From positions 372,001 to 436,000 of the forward strand of contig OZ244872.1 of assembly GCA_965221215.1 (NCBI GenBank): a DNA stretch of 64,000 nucleotides. Direction: 5' to 3'. A model generated the notes under the pieces. It worked only from the letters and a program-made list of their open reading frames with translations, was not told the DNA's origin and did not search any database. Shown piece by piece: positions 1-6,927 of this stretch; the stretch's first letter is position 1; every line of letters starts with the position of its first letter. The translations under genes were made by a program, and so were the position numbers. This DNA comes from Aldehydirespirator sp965221215 (GTDB lineage Bacteria > Actinomycetota > Acidimicrobiia > Acidimicrobiales > Aldehydirespiratoraceae).

Positions 1-404
1 AGTTCGCCGACCGACGCGGTCGCCGCCCCCGGATCCTGGTGGCCAAGGTGGGCCAGGACGGCCACGACCGGGGCCAGAAGGTGATCGCCACCGCCTTCGC
101 CGATCTCGGATTCGATGTGGACGTGGGGCCGCTGTTCGCCACCCCCGCTGAGGTGGCCCGCCAAGCGGTCGAGGCCGACGTGCATGTGGTGGGGGTGTCG
201 ACGCTGGCCGCCGGCCATCTCACGCTGGTGCCCCAGCTTCGCGCCGAACTAGCCGGGCTGGGCCGAGACGACATCGCCATCGTGGTGGGCGGGGTCGTTC
301 CCGCCGCCGACATCGACGAGTTGCTGGCCGCCGGCGCACTGGCGGTCTACCCGCCCGGCACCGTCATATCCGAGGCTGCCGCCGACCTTCTGGAACACCT
401 CTAG
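1..404 (+). CDS. Methylmalonyl-CoA mutase, C-terminal B12-binding domain (5' truncated by window edge)
   Basis: This is the end of an acyl-CoA mutase of the methylmalonyl-CoA mutase family, which interconverts methylmalonyl-CoA and succinyl-CoA using adenosylcobalamin. The reading frame is open from base 3, so the gene continues to the left of the window. The visible part is a Rossmann-like cobalamin-binding domain. It has the DxHxxG signature (DGHDRG) whose histidine is the lower axial cobalt ligand, then an SxL-type stretch (VVGVSTLAAGH) and a GG motif (VVGGVVP), and it ends with the usual PGT segment. meaB follows 2 nt downstream, which supports a mutase in a propionate or branched-chain catabolic operon. 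A related isobutyryl-CoA mutase subunit cannot be excluded because the catalytic barrel lies outside the window. Confidence 0.9.
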   Translation, partial: FADRRGRRPRILVAKVGQDGHDRGQKVIATAFADLGFDVDVGPLFATPAEVARQAVEADVHVVGVSTLAAGHLTLVPQLRAELAGLGRDDIAIVVGGVVPAADIDELLAAGALAVYPPGTVISEAAADLLEHL

Positions 405-406
405 GC

Positions 407-1372
407 ATGGACGACCTGGTCGCTGGCGTGCGGGCGGGCGACCGCACCGCAGTGGGCCGGGCCATAACCCTGGTGGAATCGACCCGGCCCGACGACCGCA
501 GTCGCGCCCAGGAGCTGCTCACGCTACTGCTGCCCCATGCGGGCGGGGCCCATCGGGTGGGCATCAGCGGGGTGCCCGGCTCGGGCAAGTCCACGCTGAT
601 CGACGCCCTGGGCACCCGGCTCACCCGCGCCGGGCATCGGGTGGGCGTGCTGGCCGTTGATCCCTCCAGCATGGTCACGGGCGGATCGATCCTGGGCGAC
701 AAGACCCGCATGGCTGCGCTGGCCGCCGACGACAGCGCCTTCATCCGGCCGTCGCCGTCGGCGGGCACGCTCGGCGGCGTGACCAGCACCACCCCCAACG
801 CCATCACGGTGCTGGAGGCGGCCGGCTACGACGTGGTGCTGGTGGAGACGGTGGGCGTGGGCCAGTCGGAGTCGGCCGTGCACGCCTCGGTCGACTGCCT
901 CTGCGTGCTGGCCCTGGCCGGCGCGGGCGACGAGTTGCAGGCGGTCAAGCGGGGCTTGCTGGAGCTGGCCGACGTGCTGGTGGTGAACAAGGCCGACGGC
1001 GACAACGAGCGGGCGGCCCGGCTGGCCGCCGCCGAGTTCCGCCGAGCCCTGCCGCTGTTGGCCCCGACCAGCGACGAAGGTCCGGTCCCCGTGTTGACGG
1101 TCTCAGCCGCAACCGGAGCAGGAGTGGACGAGCTGTGGGACTGCATTTGCGACCACCGTCTCACCCTTGAAGCTTCGGGCACTCTGGCCCACCGAAGGGC
1201 CCAGGGCCGCCTGGCCTGGATGCGGCTGCTGCTGGAGCGCCGCCTGCTGGAGCAGTTCGAGTCACAGCCCGGCCTGACCGACCGCCGAGCAGAGTTGGAG
1301 AAAGCCGTACAGCAAGCGCAACTAACCCCAGAAGCCGCCGTCAACCAACTCCTGCCAAGTCCCCTGAGCTGA
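407..1372 (+). CDS. meaB: MeaB/ArgK-family GTPase, chaperone of methylmalonyl-CoA mutase
   Basis: A 321-residue G3E-family P-loop GTPase that loads and protects cobalamin on methylmalonyl-CoA mutase. The Walker A motif is GVPGSGKSTLID near residue 57. It is followed by the family segment LAVDPSS, then GDKTRM, the VETVGVGQSE switch region and the NKAD base-recognition motif. Length and motif order match MeaB/ArgK proteins. The ATG lies 2 nt after the mutase stop, so the two are almost certainly co-transcribed and translationally coupled. The older name ArgK (arginine/ornithine transport kinase) is a misannotation for this family. Confidence 0.95.
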   Translation: MDDLVAGVRAGDRTAVGRAITLVESTRPDDRSRAQELLTLLLPHAGGAHRVGISGVPGSGKSTLIDALGTRLTRAGHRVGVLAVDPSSMVTGGSILGDKTRMAALAADDSAFIRPSPSAGTLGGVTSTTPNAITVLEAAGYDVVLVETVGVGQSESAVHASVDCLCVLALAGAGDELQAVKRGLLELADVLVVNKADGDNERAARLAAAEFRRALPLLAPTSDEGPVPVLTVSAATGAGVDELWDCICDHRLTLEASGTLAHRRAQGRLAWMRLLLERRLLEQFESQPGLTDRRAELEKAVQQAQLTPEAAVNQLLPSPLS

Positions 1373-1450
1373 GGTTCCGGCAGCTCAAGCCGGGGGAGCA
1401 CTGACCCCAAGAAGACTGGGTCGCCGAGTTGTGTCTCGAGGGCGGGGTGC

Positions 1451-2560
1451 TCAGGCGAAGCCGAATGCGGGCGGGAAGGCGATCACCACCGCAGCCAGCC
1501 AGATTGCGTATACGGGGGCGTAGGCGGTCTGCCAGCGCTCCAGCGCCGAGAATGGGCGGCGGCCCCGCCAGAAGTCGATGTAAAGCCAGGCGGCGCCGGC
1601 CAGGTTGACGAGCAGCACCAGGTTCTCGCCGAGGGCCGCGATCCGGTTGGGGCTGGCGCCGAAGTCCGAGAGGCGCCCCACGATGGCGCCCAGCACCAGC
1701 AGGTCGACCAGCAGAGCGGTCAGCACCAGCAGCATCTGGAGCAGGTCGAACGGGCCGCGGGGAGCGTCGCGGTCTCGGGCGGCCACCGCATAGATGACCA
1801 GGGCCAGCACCACCGCCAGCATTATGTCGAAGGTGATCAACACGTCGCGGTCGACGTCGATGCCTCTGCCGGTGAGAACCATGGCCGCGAGGAACGTGGC
1901 CAGCAGCGCGGCGAACAGCGGCGTGAACAGCCACGTCAGCACGGGGGCGATCCTCTCGAGGACGCCCTGGCGCGACTCGGCCAGCCATGCGGCCACCACC
2001 ACCGCCCCGGCCGCTCCGCAAGGCACCAGCCACAGTCCGATGAACTCGCCGGCGTCGATGTCGATGGCGTAGAAGATCCCCGCCGCCGACCCTGCGAACA
2101 CCCCGCCGCCCAATGCGATCAGCCCGTAGTAGATGACCCATTCGCCGGTGAAGCGCACGAACTCCATGCGCTTGGTGTGGGATCGCCAGTCGCCGGAGCC
2201 GTGGGAAAGTCCAACGACCAGCCAAAGCAACAGGGGCAGATGCAGCACGGCCAGTATCTCGGTGTGGGCGGTGTCGCGTCCCCCGTCGAAGGGGTAGGAG
2301 TTGATGACGACGGCAGGCACGGCGAACGCGGCGGCCACCACGGCGAGGGTGGGAGCGCCGAGCCGACGCTTCCAGGCGAAGTAGCCGGCCAGGAAGGGCA
2401 GCACCAGCAGGCCGACGTTGCGAGCGTAGAACGCGCCGTCGCCGTCGAGCCGCTGTCCGAAGATCTCCGGCACTTTGACGGCGGCGGCCGCGGCGCAGGC
2501 CAGCGCACCCACGACCACGAACTCCCGGCGGGCCTCGGGGCTGGCGAGCCCCGAAGCCAA
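1451..2560 (-). CDS. Polytopic membrane protein resembling DUF4153 family
   Basis: A 369-residue integral membrane protein with about ten hydrophobic segments spread over its whole length and no soluble catalytic domain. The pattern, with an early RNVGLLVLPFLAGYFAWKRRL segment and charged loops between helix pairs, resembles the DUF4153 family of unknown function. The proposed start is TTG at 2560; upstream in frame there is no ATG or GTG before the end of the neighbouring vapC, so the exact N terminus is uncertain. It is convergent with meaB. The 78-nt gap between them shows no convincing terminator hairpin. No function can be assigned. Confidence 0.7.
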   Translation of the reverse strand: MASGLASPEARREFVVVGALACAAAAAVKVPEIFGQRLDGDGAFYARNVGLLVLPFLAGYFAWKRRLGAPTLAVVAAAFAVPAVVINSYPFDGGRDTAHTEILAVLHLPLLLWLVVGLSHGSGDWRSHTKRMEFVRFTGEWVIYYGLIALGGGVFAGSAAGIFYAIDIDAGEFIGLWLVPCGAAGAVVVAAWLAESRQGVLERIAPVLTWLFTPLFAALLATFLAAMVLTGRGIDVDRDVLITFDIMLAVVLALVIYAVAARDRDAPRGPFDLLQMLLVLTALLVDLLVLGAIVGRLSDFGASPNRIAALGENLVLLVNLAGAAWLYIDFWRGRRPFSALERWQTAYAPVYAIWLAAVVIAFPPAFGFA

Positions 2561-2634
2561 TCCCAGCCGCGACCAGTACCCCTCCGACTGCGGTGCCGCG
2601 GCTTCGGTTGCCGTGTCGGGCTGGCCCGATCCGG

Positions 2635-3057
2635 CTATGCGATGCGGATCGGGTCCACTCGGTTGATTCCGTCCAAGCAGTCGAAGCCGGTGTCCGTGGT
2701 GACGATTTGCGTGGTTCCCAGCCGCTGCATAACCGCGGCGTGGACCAGGTCCCGGGCGCTGACCACGGGATAGGAGCCGGCCAGGTGCGCCGCGGCAACA
2801 ACGTCGTCGGCGAGTACGGGTTCGATCCGGCCTCGCATCAGCTCCGCGAAGGCCAACACCACCTCCTTGCCCAGTTTCCAGCGCCCCAGGGCCAGGTAGC
2901 GGTGCAGCAACTCCTGGAGAACCTCAGAGTCGGTCACAAACCGGTGCGGATCTTGAGCCACCTCACGGAGAATCCGAGCGCACGGATCCTTGTAGCGGTG
3001 CTCGCCGCCGGCTGCGTAGATGGGAACGTTGGCATCAATGAAGACCGCCGGGCTCAT
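2635..3057 (-). CDS. vapC: PIN-domain ribonuclease toxin (VapC family)
   Basis: A 140-residue PIN-domain protein and probable RNase toxin of a type II toxin-antitoxin pair. The acidic metal-binding residues are visible: the N-terminal FIDANV aspartate, an SEVLQELLHR glutamate, a central SARDLVHAAVM aspartate, and the C-terminal TTDTGFD aspartates. The length is typical of VapC. Its ATG lies inside the 3' end of the upstream antitoxin (23-nt overlap), the usual arrangement for stoichiometric coupling. The exact RNA target cannot be told from sequence. It is the downstream gene of the first intact pair in a toxin-antitoxin cluster. Confidence 0.88.
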   Translation of the reverse strand: MSPAVFIDANVPIYAAGGEHRYKDPCARILREVAQDPHRFVTDSEVLQELLHRYLALGRWKLGKEVVLAFAELMRGRIEPVLADDVVAAAHLAGSYPVVSARDLVHAAVMQRLGTTQIVTTDTGFDCLDGINRVDPIRIA

Positions 3058-3283
3058 GGGCCGCCTCCAATTCGCGGGACAGGGTCTCCGGGTCGGGCGG
3101 CACTTCGACGTTCAACGCGATCAACTGTTCAACTGCTGCCTCGCGGCGTGTTCGCTGGATGTCCTCGTAGGCCCCGTCGATGAGCCTGCGCACCACATCG
3201 GATATGGCCTCGTCGCTCTCTTGAGCCAGCTCTTCGAGCCGCCGCCGATGTTCGACGTCCAGCCGCACATCCAGCCGAGCCAT
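3035..3283 (-). CDS. Ribbon-helix-helix-type antitoxin (VapB-like)
   Basis: An 82-residue probable antitoxin that should neutralise the overlapping PIN toxin and autorepress the pair. The N terminus (MARLDVRLDVEHRRRLEEL) has the short beta-strand plus helices of a ribbon-helix-helix DNA-binding fold. The C terminus is charged and helical, as expected for a toxin-binding tail. The ATG at 3283 is chosen over upstream in-frame starts because it is preceded by a strong GGGAGG ribosome-binding site (spacer about 4). Two direct repeats immediately upstream look like its operator. Confidence 0.85.
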   Translation of the reverse strand: MARLDVRLDVEHRRRLEELAQESDEAISDVVRRLIDGAYEDIQRTRREAAVEQLIALNVEVPPDPETLSRELEAAHEPGGLH

Positions 3284-3292
3284 CGCACCTCC

Positions 3293-3314
3293 CTGTACGG
3301 GTAAATCTGTACGG
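3293..3314 (-). promoter_or_regulatory. Direct-repeat operator candidate upstream of vapBC
   Basis: Two identical octamers, CTGTACGG on the plus strand (3293-3300 and 3307-3314), lie 14 nt apart and directly before the ribosome-binding site of the antitoxin at 3283. Their position and spacing fit an autorepression operator for a ribbon-helix-helix antitoxin. This is inferred from position only. Confidence 0.4.
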
Positions 3315-3345
3315 AGCAAAGGGTACGGCAAGGTGGGGAGTCTCG

Positions 3346-3399
3346 TCAACCCGCAGCCCCGCTCGTTCCAAGAGGCAGGTCGGCGTTCACCGGGCTCAT
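3346..3399 (-). pseudogene. Toxin stub after AbrB antitoxin (17 codons)
   Basis: An ATG overlapping the AbrB antitoxin stop in the ATGA configuration opens a frame of only 17 codons before TGA. Antitoxins of this family normally overlap a PIN toxin in this way, so the start has probably survived while the toxin body was deleted. The peptide itself shows no PIN signature, so this call rests on gene architecture alone. Confidence 0.3.
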
Positions 3400-3611
3400 G
3401 TTGTGGCGAGGTCCGGGTCGTCGTGGAGCGAGCGCACGTACTCGGCGTGCTCATCACGGGTGAGCAAGTCGCCGAGTAGCCGCCGCGCCTCGCCGCTCGG
3501 TGTTGTCACCACCGCGAATCCCAGGTCCAAGACATCGACGGGTCCACCGGCGTCGAGTTCCCAACGGTGGCGTACCGCCGTGGGAAGCGACATTTGTCCC
3601 GACGACGACAC
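3396..3611 (-). CDS. AbrB/MazE/SpoVT-type antitoxin, apparently orphan
   Basis: A 71-residue swapped-hairpin AbrB-fold protein. It has the characteristic opening VSSSGQMSLPTAVRHRW, then GGPVDVLDLGFAVVTTP, and an acidic C-terminal tail. Proteins of this form are antitoxins that bind DNA with the hairpin and the toxin with the tail. The GTG at 3611 is chosen because CGGAG precedes it by 9 nt and it gives the usual family start. No intact toxin follows: only a 17-codon ATGA-coupled frame. It lies 112 nt upstream of the vapBC pair in the same direction, so cross-regulation with that pair is possible but unproven. Confidence 0.8.
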   Translation of the reverse strand: MSSSGQMSLPTAVRHRWELDAGGPVDVLDLGFAVVTTPSGEARRLLGDLLTRDEHAEYVRSLHDDPDLATT

Positions 3612-3815
3612 GAGATATTGCTCCGGGGAGTTTGAGAAGCGGCAGTTCAGCGCCGGTGAGTTGGCGGCTATCAGGAGGACGCGCCGCCGGTCACCACGGC
3701 TGGGCGAGCCCAAGGCAGAGGCCCGGACTTGAGGCGAACGAGGCTGCTGCGGATGTGCGGTTGCGATGTGAGGCCGTTGGAGGTTCTGATCGGGCATCAT
3801 GTAGGTGTGAATGTG

Positions 3816-4493
3816 ATGACCCTGAACCGGCGGGTGTACTCCCTTGCCGACGCGGCCGAGATTCTGCGGGTCAGCCCGAGCACGCTGGAGTGGTGGCTGG
3901 AGGGCGGCCAGCGCGGAGGACGCGCCTATCCGCCAGTGATCCGGAGCGAGCCGACCGGTGATCGCAGCCTCACTTGGGCCGAATTCGTTGAAGCTGGCCT
4001 GCTGCGCCAGTACCGGCGGGATCTCGGCGTGCGGCTTCACGAGATCAGGGCGTTCGTCGCCTCGCTCAGGTTGGAGTTGGGAGTAGAGCACCCGCTGGCC
4101 CACGCTGGTCCGTGGGTCGGCGAAGGCCCGCGCCTGTTGATGCGCTTCCAGGAGCAGTGCAGTCTGCCGGCCGACCTGTGGCTCATTGCTCGTGTGACGG
4201 GCCAACTCGTGCTGCTGCCAGCCGCGGACTCGTTTGTGCGCCGTGTCGAGTGGGATGGTGATCTGCCGGCGGCGTGGCGACCGCACGACGACGCCGGCTC
4301 ACCAGTGCGTTGTCGTCCGGGACGGCGCTTCGGCCGACCGGCTATCGGCGGTGTCAGCACTGCCGCGATTGCCGAGCATGTGGACGGCGGCGAGTTCGAG
4401 GACGACGTAGCCGACCAGTTCGGGCTCACGCTGGAGGACATTCGCTGGGCGGTGGCTTATGAGACGTCCCGAACCGCGCCTCTCGCCGCGTGA
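3816..4493 (+). CDS. DUF433-type antitoxin with N-terminal MerR-like helix-turn-helix
   Basis: A 225-residue protein in two parts. Residues about 1-60 form a MerR-like winged helix (VYSLADAAEILRVSPSTLEWW) followed by FVEAGLLRQYR. The last 60 residues form a DUF433 domain (GRPAIGGVSTAAIAEHVDGG, then DVADQFGLTLEDIRWAVAYE). Proteins of this layout are antitoxins of DUF433/DUF5615 modules. The ATG at 3816 was chosen; GTGs at 3807 and 3813 are alternatives. The stop overlaps the GTG of the expected PIN-like toxin, but that toxin is truncated, so this antitoxin now lacks an intact partner. It is divergent from the AbrB gene. Confidence 0.82.
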   Translation: MTLNRRVYSLADAAEILRVSPSTLEWWLEGGQRGGRAYPPVIRSEPTGDRSLTWAEFVEAGLLRQYRRDLGVRLHEIRAFVASLRLELGVEHPLAHAGPWVGEGPRLLMRFQEQCSLPADLWLIARVTGQLVLLPAADSFVRRVEWDGDLPAAWRPHDDAGSPVRCRPGRRFGRPAIGGVSTAAIAEHVDGGEFEDDVADQFGLTLEDIRWAVAYETSRTAPLAA

Positions 4494-4609
4494 AGCAAGC
4501 CACCGTTCGCTACTACTTCGATGCCGACATCCTGGGACTCGGCAAGGTCGTGGCCGGGCTGCCTAGGACTTCAAGTCCGTGGTCGGCGGCGCACATCGCC
4601 AGCGACTGA
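4490..4609 (+). pseudogene. Truncated DUF5615-like PIN toxin (stub)
   Basis: A GTG overlapping the DUF433 stop (GTGA) opens a frame whose first 24 codons (VKQATVRYYFDADILGLGKV and four more) match what I know of the start of DUF5615 PIN-like toxins, including the first acidic FDAD motif. From about 4562 the frame instead reads the antisense of the neighbouring vapC and ends at TGA 4607-4609. The remaining catalytic part of the toxin is absent. This is the scar of a deletion or replacement that placed the vapBC module against the DUF433 module. Confidence 0.75.
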
Positions 4610-4941
4610 TCGAAGGTAGCCAGCGCGCGGGCACCTAGGTGCAAGGCGGTGTCGAGCACGATCACGTCGGGCAGTCGAAGCCTGGTTGCAGCCCGCAGCT
4701 GAGCCCAGCGCATCGGGGCATTCTGATCGACGTCGGCCACCTCGAAAGAAGCCCGAAGCGCGACGGCTGCCTCCTTGAGAACTCCGAGCCTTGCAGGTGC
4801 CACCAGACACTCGGCGAGGGTCATGGGGTGCAGTACCGCCGCCTCGTCGCCCATTTCGCGAACCGTGGCCACCGCCTGCAGGTGGTGGCCATCGCCAAGA
4901 TCCCGCAGCGCAACGACCCAACTCGTGTCGACCACGATCAC
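4513..4941 (-). CDS. vapC: PIN-domain ribonuclease toxin (VapC family) with read-through C terminus
   Basis: A 142-residue PIN-domain toxin. Conserved acidic positions are the IVVDTSWVVAL aspartate, TLAECLV glutamate, RLPDVIVLDTAL aspartates and LATFDQSL aspartate. The recognisable domain ends near GLEVLG. The last 14 or so residues are the antisense translation of the truncated DUF5615 gene, so the original stop was lost at the junction near 4562. The toxin start overlaps the antitoxin stop by 4 nt. All active-site residues precede the junction, so activity may be retained. Confidence 0.85.
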   Translation of the reverse strand: MIVVDTSWVVALRDLGDGHHLQAVATVREMGDEAAVLHPMTLAECLVAPARLGVLKEAAVALRASFEVADVDQNAPMRWAQLRAATRLRLPDVIVLDTALHLGARALATFDQSLAMCAADHGLEVLGSPATTLPSPRMSASK

Positions 4942-5177
4942 GCGGGCCAGTCCTCGGCTCGGTCATAGAGGTTTGAGGAGCCGGGCAACGAGCCGATCAG
5001 ACTCTCGCGGATCTGGGCACGAGTCGACGGCGAGCGGCCGCCTCGGAACCAATCCAGCATGACCAGACGGATGAGCCTGGCCCTGGGCACGTCGGGCCAT
5101 CTCCGTGCCGCCTCGTCGAGTATCTCGGTGATTTCGTCGGTTTCTGTTACAGCGTGGCGGGTGCGAGTCGTCGGCAT
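4938..5177 (-). CDS. vapB: VapB-type antitoxin
   Basis: A 79-residue protein upstream of and overlapping vapC by 4 nt (ATGA), the standard antitoxin position. It is predicted to be a short helical DNA-binding protein (TDEITEILDEAARRWPDVPRA, RLIRLVMLDWF) with an acidic, disordered tail (SSNLYDRAEDWPA) that would bind the toxin. The start ATG at 5177 has no good Shine-Dalgarno. Instead a TACACT box ends 6 nt upstream, so the mRNA is probably leaderless. A near-perfect palindrome overlaps that promoter. Confidence 0.8.
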   Translation of the reverse strand: MPTTRTRHAVTETDEITEILDEAARRWPDVPRARLIRLVMLDWFRGGRSPSTRAQIRESLIGSLPGSSNLYDRAEDWPA

Positions 5178-5183
5178 GGCGCA

Positions 5184-5205
5184 AGTGTAGCACTAGGTGC
5201 CACAC
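5184..5205 (-). promoter_or_regulatory. vapBC promoter with overlapping palindromic operator
   Basis: On the minus strand an extended -10 box, TGCTACACT, ends 6 nt before the vapB ATG. It is embedded in an inverted repeat on the plus strand: GTGTAGCAC (5185-5193), a 3-nt spacer, then GTGCCACAC (5197-5205), with one mismatch. An operator covering the -10 region fits autorepression by the VapBC complex. Confidence 0.55.
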
Positions 5206-5317
5206 CATTGAGGGCGACCGATGGTCTCAGGTTCAACAGCAACCCAGACTTCGATGCCGAGAGCCACAATTGCGGGACTCTATGCTTTGGGCGAACAAGC
5301 GTTGTGGGCGGGGCTGA

Positions 5318-6253
5318 ATGGTGCCGAGACGGGGACGAAGCGCGGACGGGGGCGATGTGGTCAGCGAGGCTGACTACTGGGTCGAGCGGGTCAGGTCGAT
5401 CCGGCGCTTCACCCGGCGTGACGCCGATATCCGGGCTCCGTACAAGCCGCTGCTGCTTCTCTGGATGATCGGCCGGGTCGCTGGCGGGCAGTCTGCTGAA
5501 GTGTCGTTCAAGGATGCAGAACTCGACTTGAAGCTGTTGATGCACAGGCACCGCTTGGGCCGGACGGCGCGTGTGTCCAATCCGTTCGTCTATCTCGGTT
5601 CCAGCCCGGAACTGTGGAGGGTGGAGGACTCGAGCGGCAACAGCGTGGCCAAGATGCCGCAGGCCATCAAAGAGAGCCCTTCGTTCCTGCGCGAGGAGGC
5701 GGTGGGTGCGCTCAACCCTGAGTTCGAGTTCGCCCTGCACGATGCCGCAGTGCGTACGGCAGTGGTGAACGCGCTGCTGCAGATGGAGTTTCCCGAGACC
5801 CAGCACGAGGAGATCCTGAGGGATGTGAACCTCGGTCATGTGGTGGCGGTGGCGCAGGCCGCCCGCGATCCGAAGTTCAAGAGCACGGTGCTTCGGGCCT
5901 ACGAGGATCGGTGCTCGTTCTGTGGCTATGACCTGCGCCTCGGCGGCTCGCCGGTAGGGATCGACGCTGCCCATGTGCAGATGCGCACCAAGGGCGGACC
6001 CGACCGCATCGAGAACGGCCTCGCGCTCTGCGTGCAGCACCACCGACTGTTCGATGCTGGAGCGCTCGGCCTCGACGGGGATCATCGGATCCTGGTGAGC
6101 GAGCACCTGAACCTGAGCGACCAAGAATCGGCGGCCCGCATCAAGAGCCTGCTCGGGGAGCGGATCCGCTCGCCGCTGCGTCGCTACCGCTTGCCCGCCC
6201 CCTCTCACATCGACTGGCACACCAAGAATCTCTTCAAGCACCCAGCCCGCTGA
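5318..6253 (+). CDS. Phosphorothioated-DNA-binding HNH restriction endonuclease
   Basis: A 311-residue two-domain nuclease like ScoMcrA-type enzymes that recognise sulfur-modified DNA. The N-terminal part (RSIRRF, then APYKPLLLLWMIGRVAGG, later VSNPFVYLGSSPELWRV) matches the sulfur-binding domain of phosphorothioate-dependent restriction enzymes. The C-terminal part is an HNH nuclease with CSFC (C199, C202), AAH (H219), N233 and HH (241-242). It lies in the toxin-antitoxin cluster, 0.7 kb from the end of a minus-strand phosphorothioation locus and transcribed toward it. Such a nuclease would normally attack the host's own modified DNA, so its specificity or regulation must differ. GTG at 5357, after a G-rich site, is an alternative start. 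Confidence 0.85.
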   Translation: MVPRRGRSADGGDVVSEADYWVERVRSIRRFTRRDADIRAPYKPLLLLWMIGRVAGGQSAEVSFKDAELDLKLLMHRHRLGRTARVSNPFVYLGSSPELWRVEDSSGNSVAKMPQAIKESPSFLREEAVGALNPEFEFALHDAAVRTAVVNALLQMEFPETQHEEILRDVNLGHVVAVAQAARDPKFKSTVLRAYEDRCSFCGYDLRLGGSPVGIDAAHVQMRTKGGPDRIENGLALCVQHHRLFDAGALGLDGDHRILVSEHLNLSDQESAARIKSLLGERIRSPLRRYRLPAPSHIDWHTKNLFKHPAR

Positions 6254-6311
6254 CTTGGGTATGCCCAGGCCGTCCCGCACTGCAAGCGGGTCCTGGTGCT
6301 AGCAACACCCA

Positions 6312-6317
6312 TAGCAT
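6312..6317 (+). promoter_or_regulatory. -10 box for leaderless ccdA-like gene
   Basis: TAGCAT lies exactly 7 nt before the ATG at 6325, and no Shine-Dalgarno sequence is present. This is the leaderless layout also seen before several other first genes in the window. Confidence 0.45.
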
Positions 6318-6324
6318 CAATCGA

Positions 6325-6534
6325 ATGGGGACGACGAGAACCACCTTCACATTGGATGAGGCTCTGGCCGAGCAAGCGCGGCGACTCGACGTCAATGTCA
6401 CCGCTGCCGCTCGAGAAGGCGTCGCGGCTGCGGTCAAGCGGGCCATGGGCGAAGCGGATCGTACGGTCTACCAGCGATTTCCGGAGCAGCCCGACAGCTT
6501 CTGGGACGAGGCGGAGGCCTGGGGCGCCCCATGA
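6325..6534 (+). CDS. CcdA-family-like antitoxin
   Basis: A 69-residue small protein with a ribbon-helix-helix-like N terminus (TRTTFTLDEALAEQARRLDVNVTAAAREGV) and a C-terminal tail rich in acidic and aromatic residues (FPEQPDSFWDEAEAW). This layout is typical of CcdA or related antitoxins. It overlaps the following frame by 4 nt (ATGA), the arrangement expected for a toxin gene, but that frame is truncated. The start is supported by TAGCAT 7 nt upstream. Confidence 0.75.
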   Translation: MGTTRTTFTLDEALAEQARRLDVNVTAAAREGVAAAVKRAMGEADRTVYQRFPEQPDSFWDEAEAWGAP

Positions 6535-6614
6535 ATCGGGGCGAGCGCCCTCGGCTGCTGATCTGCCGCCGCAGCAGGCAGCTTGCGGCGCTCAATGTGT
6601 TGACATGGCATTGA
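6531..6614 (+). pseudogene. Toxin stub after CcdA-like antitoxin
   Basis: ATG overlaps the antitoxin stop and begins MNRGERPRLL, which resembles the MNRGE start of MazF/CcdB-fold toxins. The frame ends after 27 codons at TGA 6612-6614. The remainder of a roughly 100-residue toxin is missing. It is the third antitoxin in this cluster with only a toxin stub. Confidence 0.5.
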
Positions 6615-6652
6615 CTGTCATCTAGTCTGCCGCCAGCCTCGCTGCTGGGCAT

Positions 6653-6907
6653 GTGCGGCAGACCAACCGAATCTGTGACAAGATCGACGACTTCAAGGTG
6701 GAACTAACTGGGCTGATTGCAGCCCAGGACGCGAGGATTGATCAGCTCGATTTGAAGTTGACTGCGCTGGTCGAGGCCCAGGACGCCAAGATCGACGAGA
6801 CCAACTTGAGGCTGACCGCGCTGATTGCGGCCCTGAACAAGGCGGAGGAGGTCGATGCCGCTGTCGAAGGCAGGCTCCTGACTCCCGCCGATGATTCCGT
6901 TCCTTGA
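6653..6907 (+). CDS. Small coiled-coil protein with internal 18-residue repeats
   Basis: An 84-residue, almost entirely helical protein. Residues about 17-62 contain near-repeats of about 18 residues: LTGLIAAQDARIDQLDLK, LTALVEAQDAKIDETNLR, then LTALIAAL. This gives a continuous coiled coil. There is no membrane segment and no enzymatic motif. The start is GTG at 6653; no strong ribosome-binding site is visible. It lies between the toxin-antitoxin cluster and the convergent SNF2 helicase gene, so it may be a leftover or a small multimerisation protein. I do not recognise a family. Confidence 0.5.
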   Translation: MRQTNRICDKIDDFKVELTGLIAAQDARIDQLDLKLTALVEAQDAKIDETNLRLTALIAALNKAEEVDAAVEGRLLTPADDSVP

Positions 6908-6927
6908 TGCGTTCGATCGACGCAGGG

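Noticed and set aside
1373..1450. Rho-independent terminator between convergent meaB and membrane gene
   Set aside because: No stable hairpin followed by a T run on either strand.
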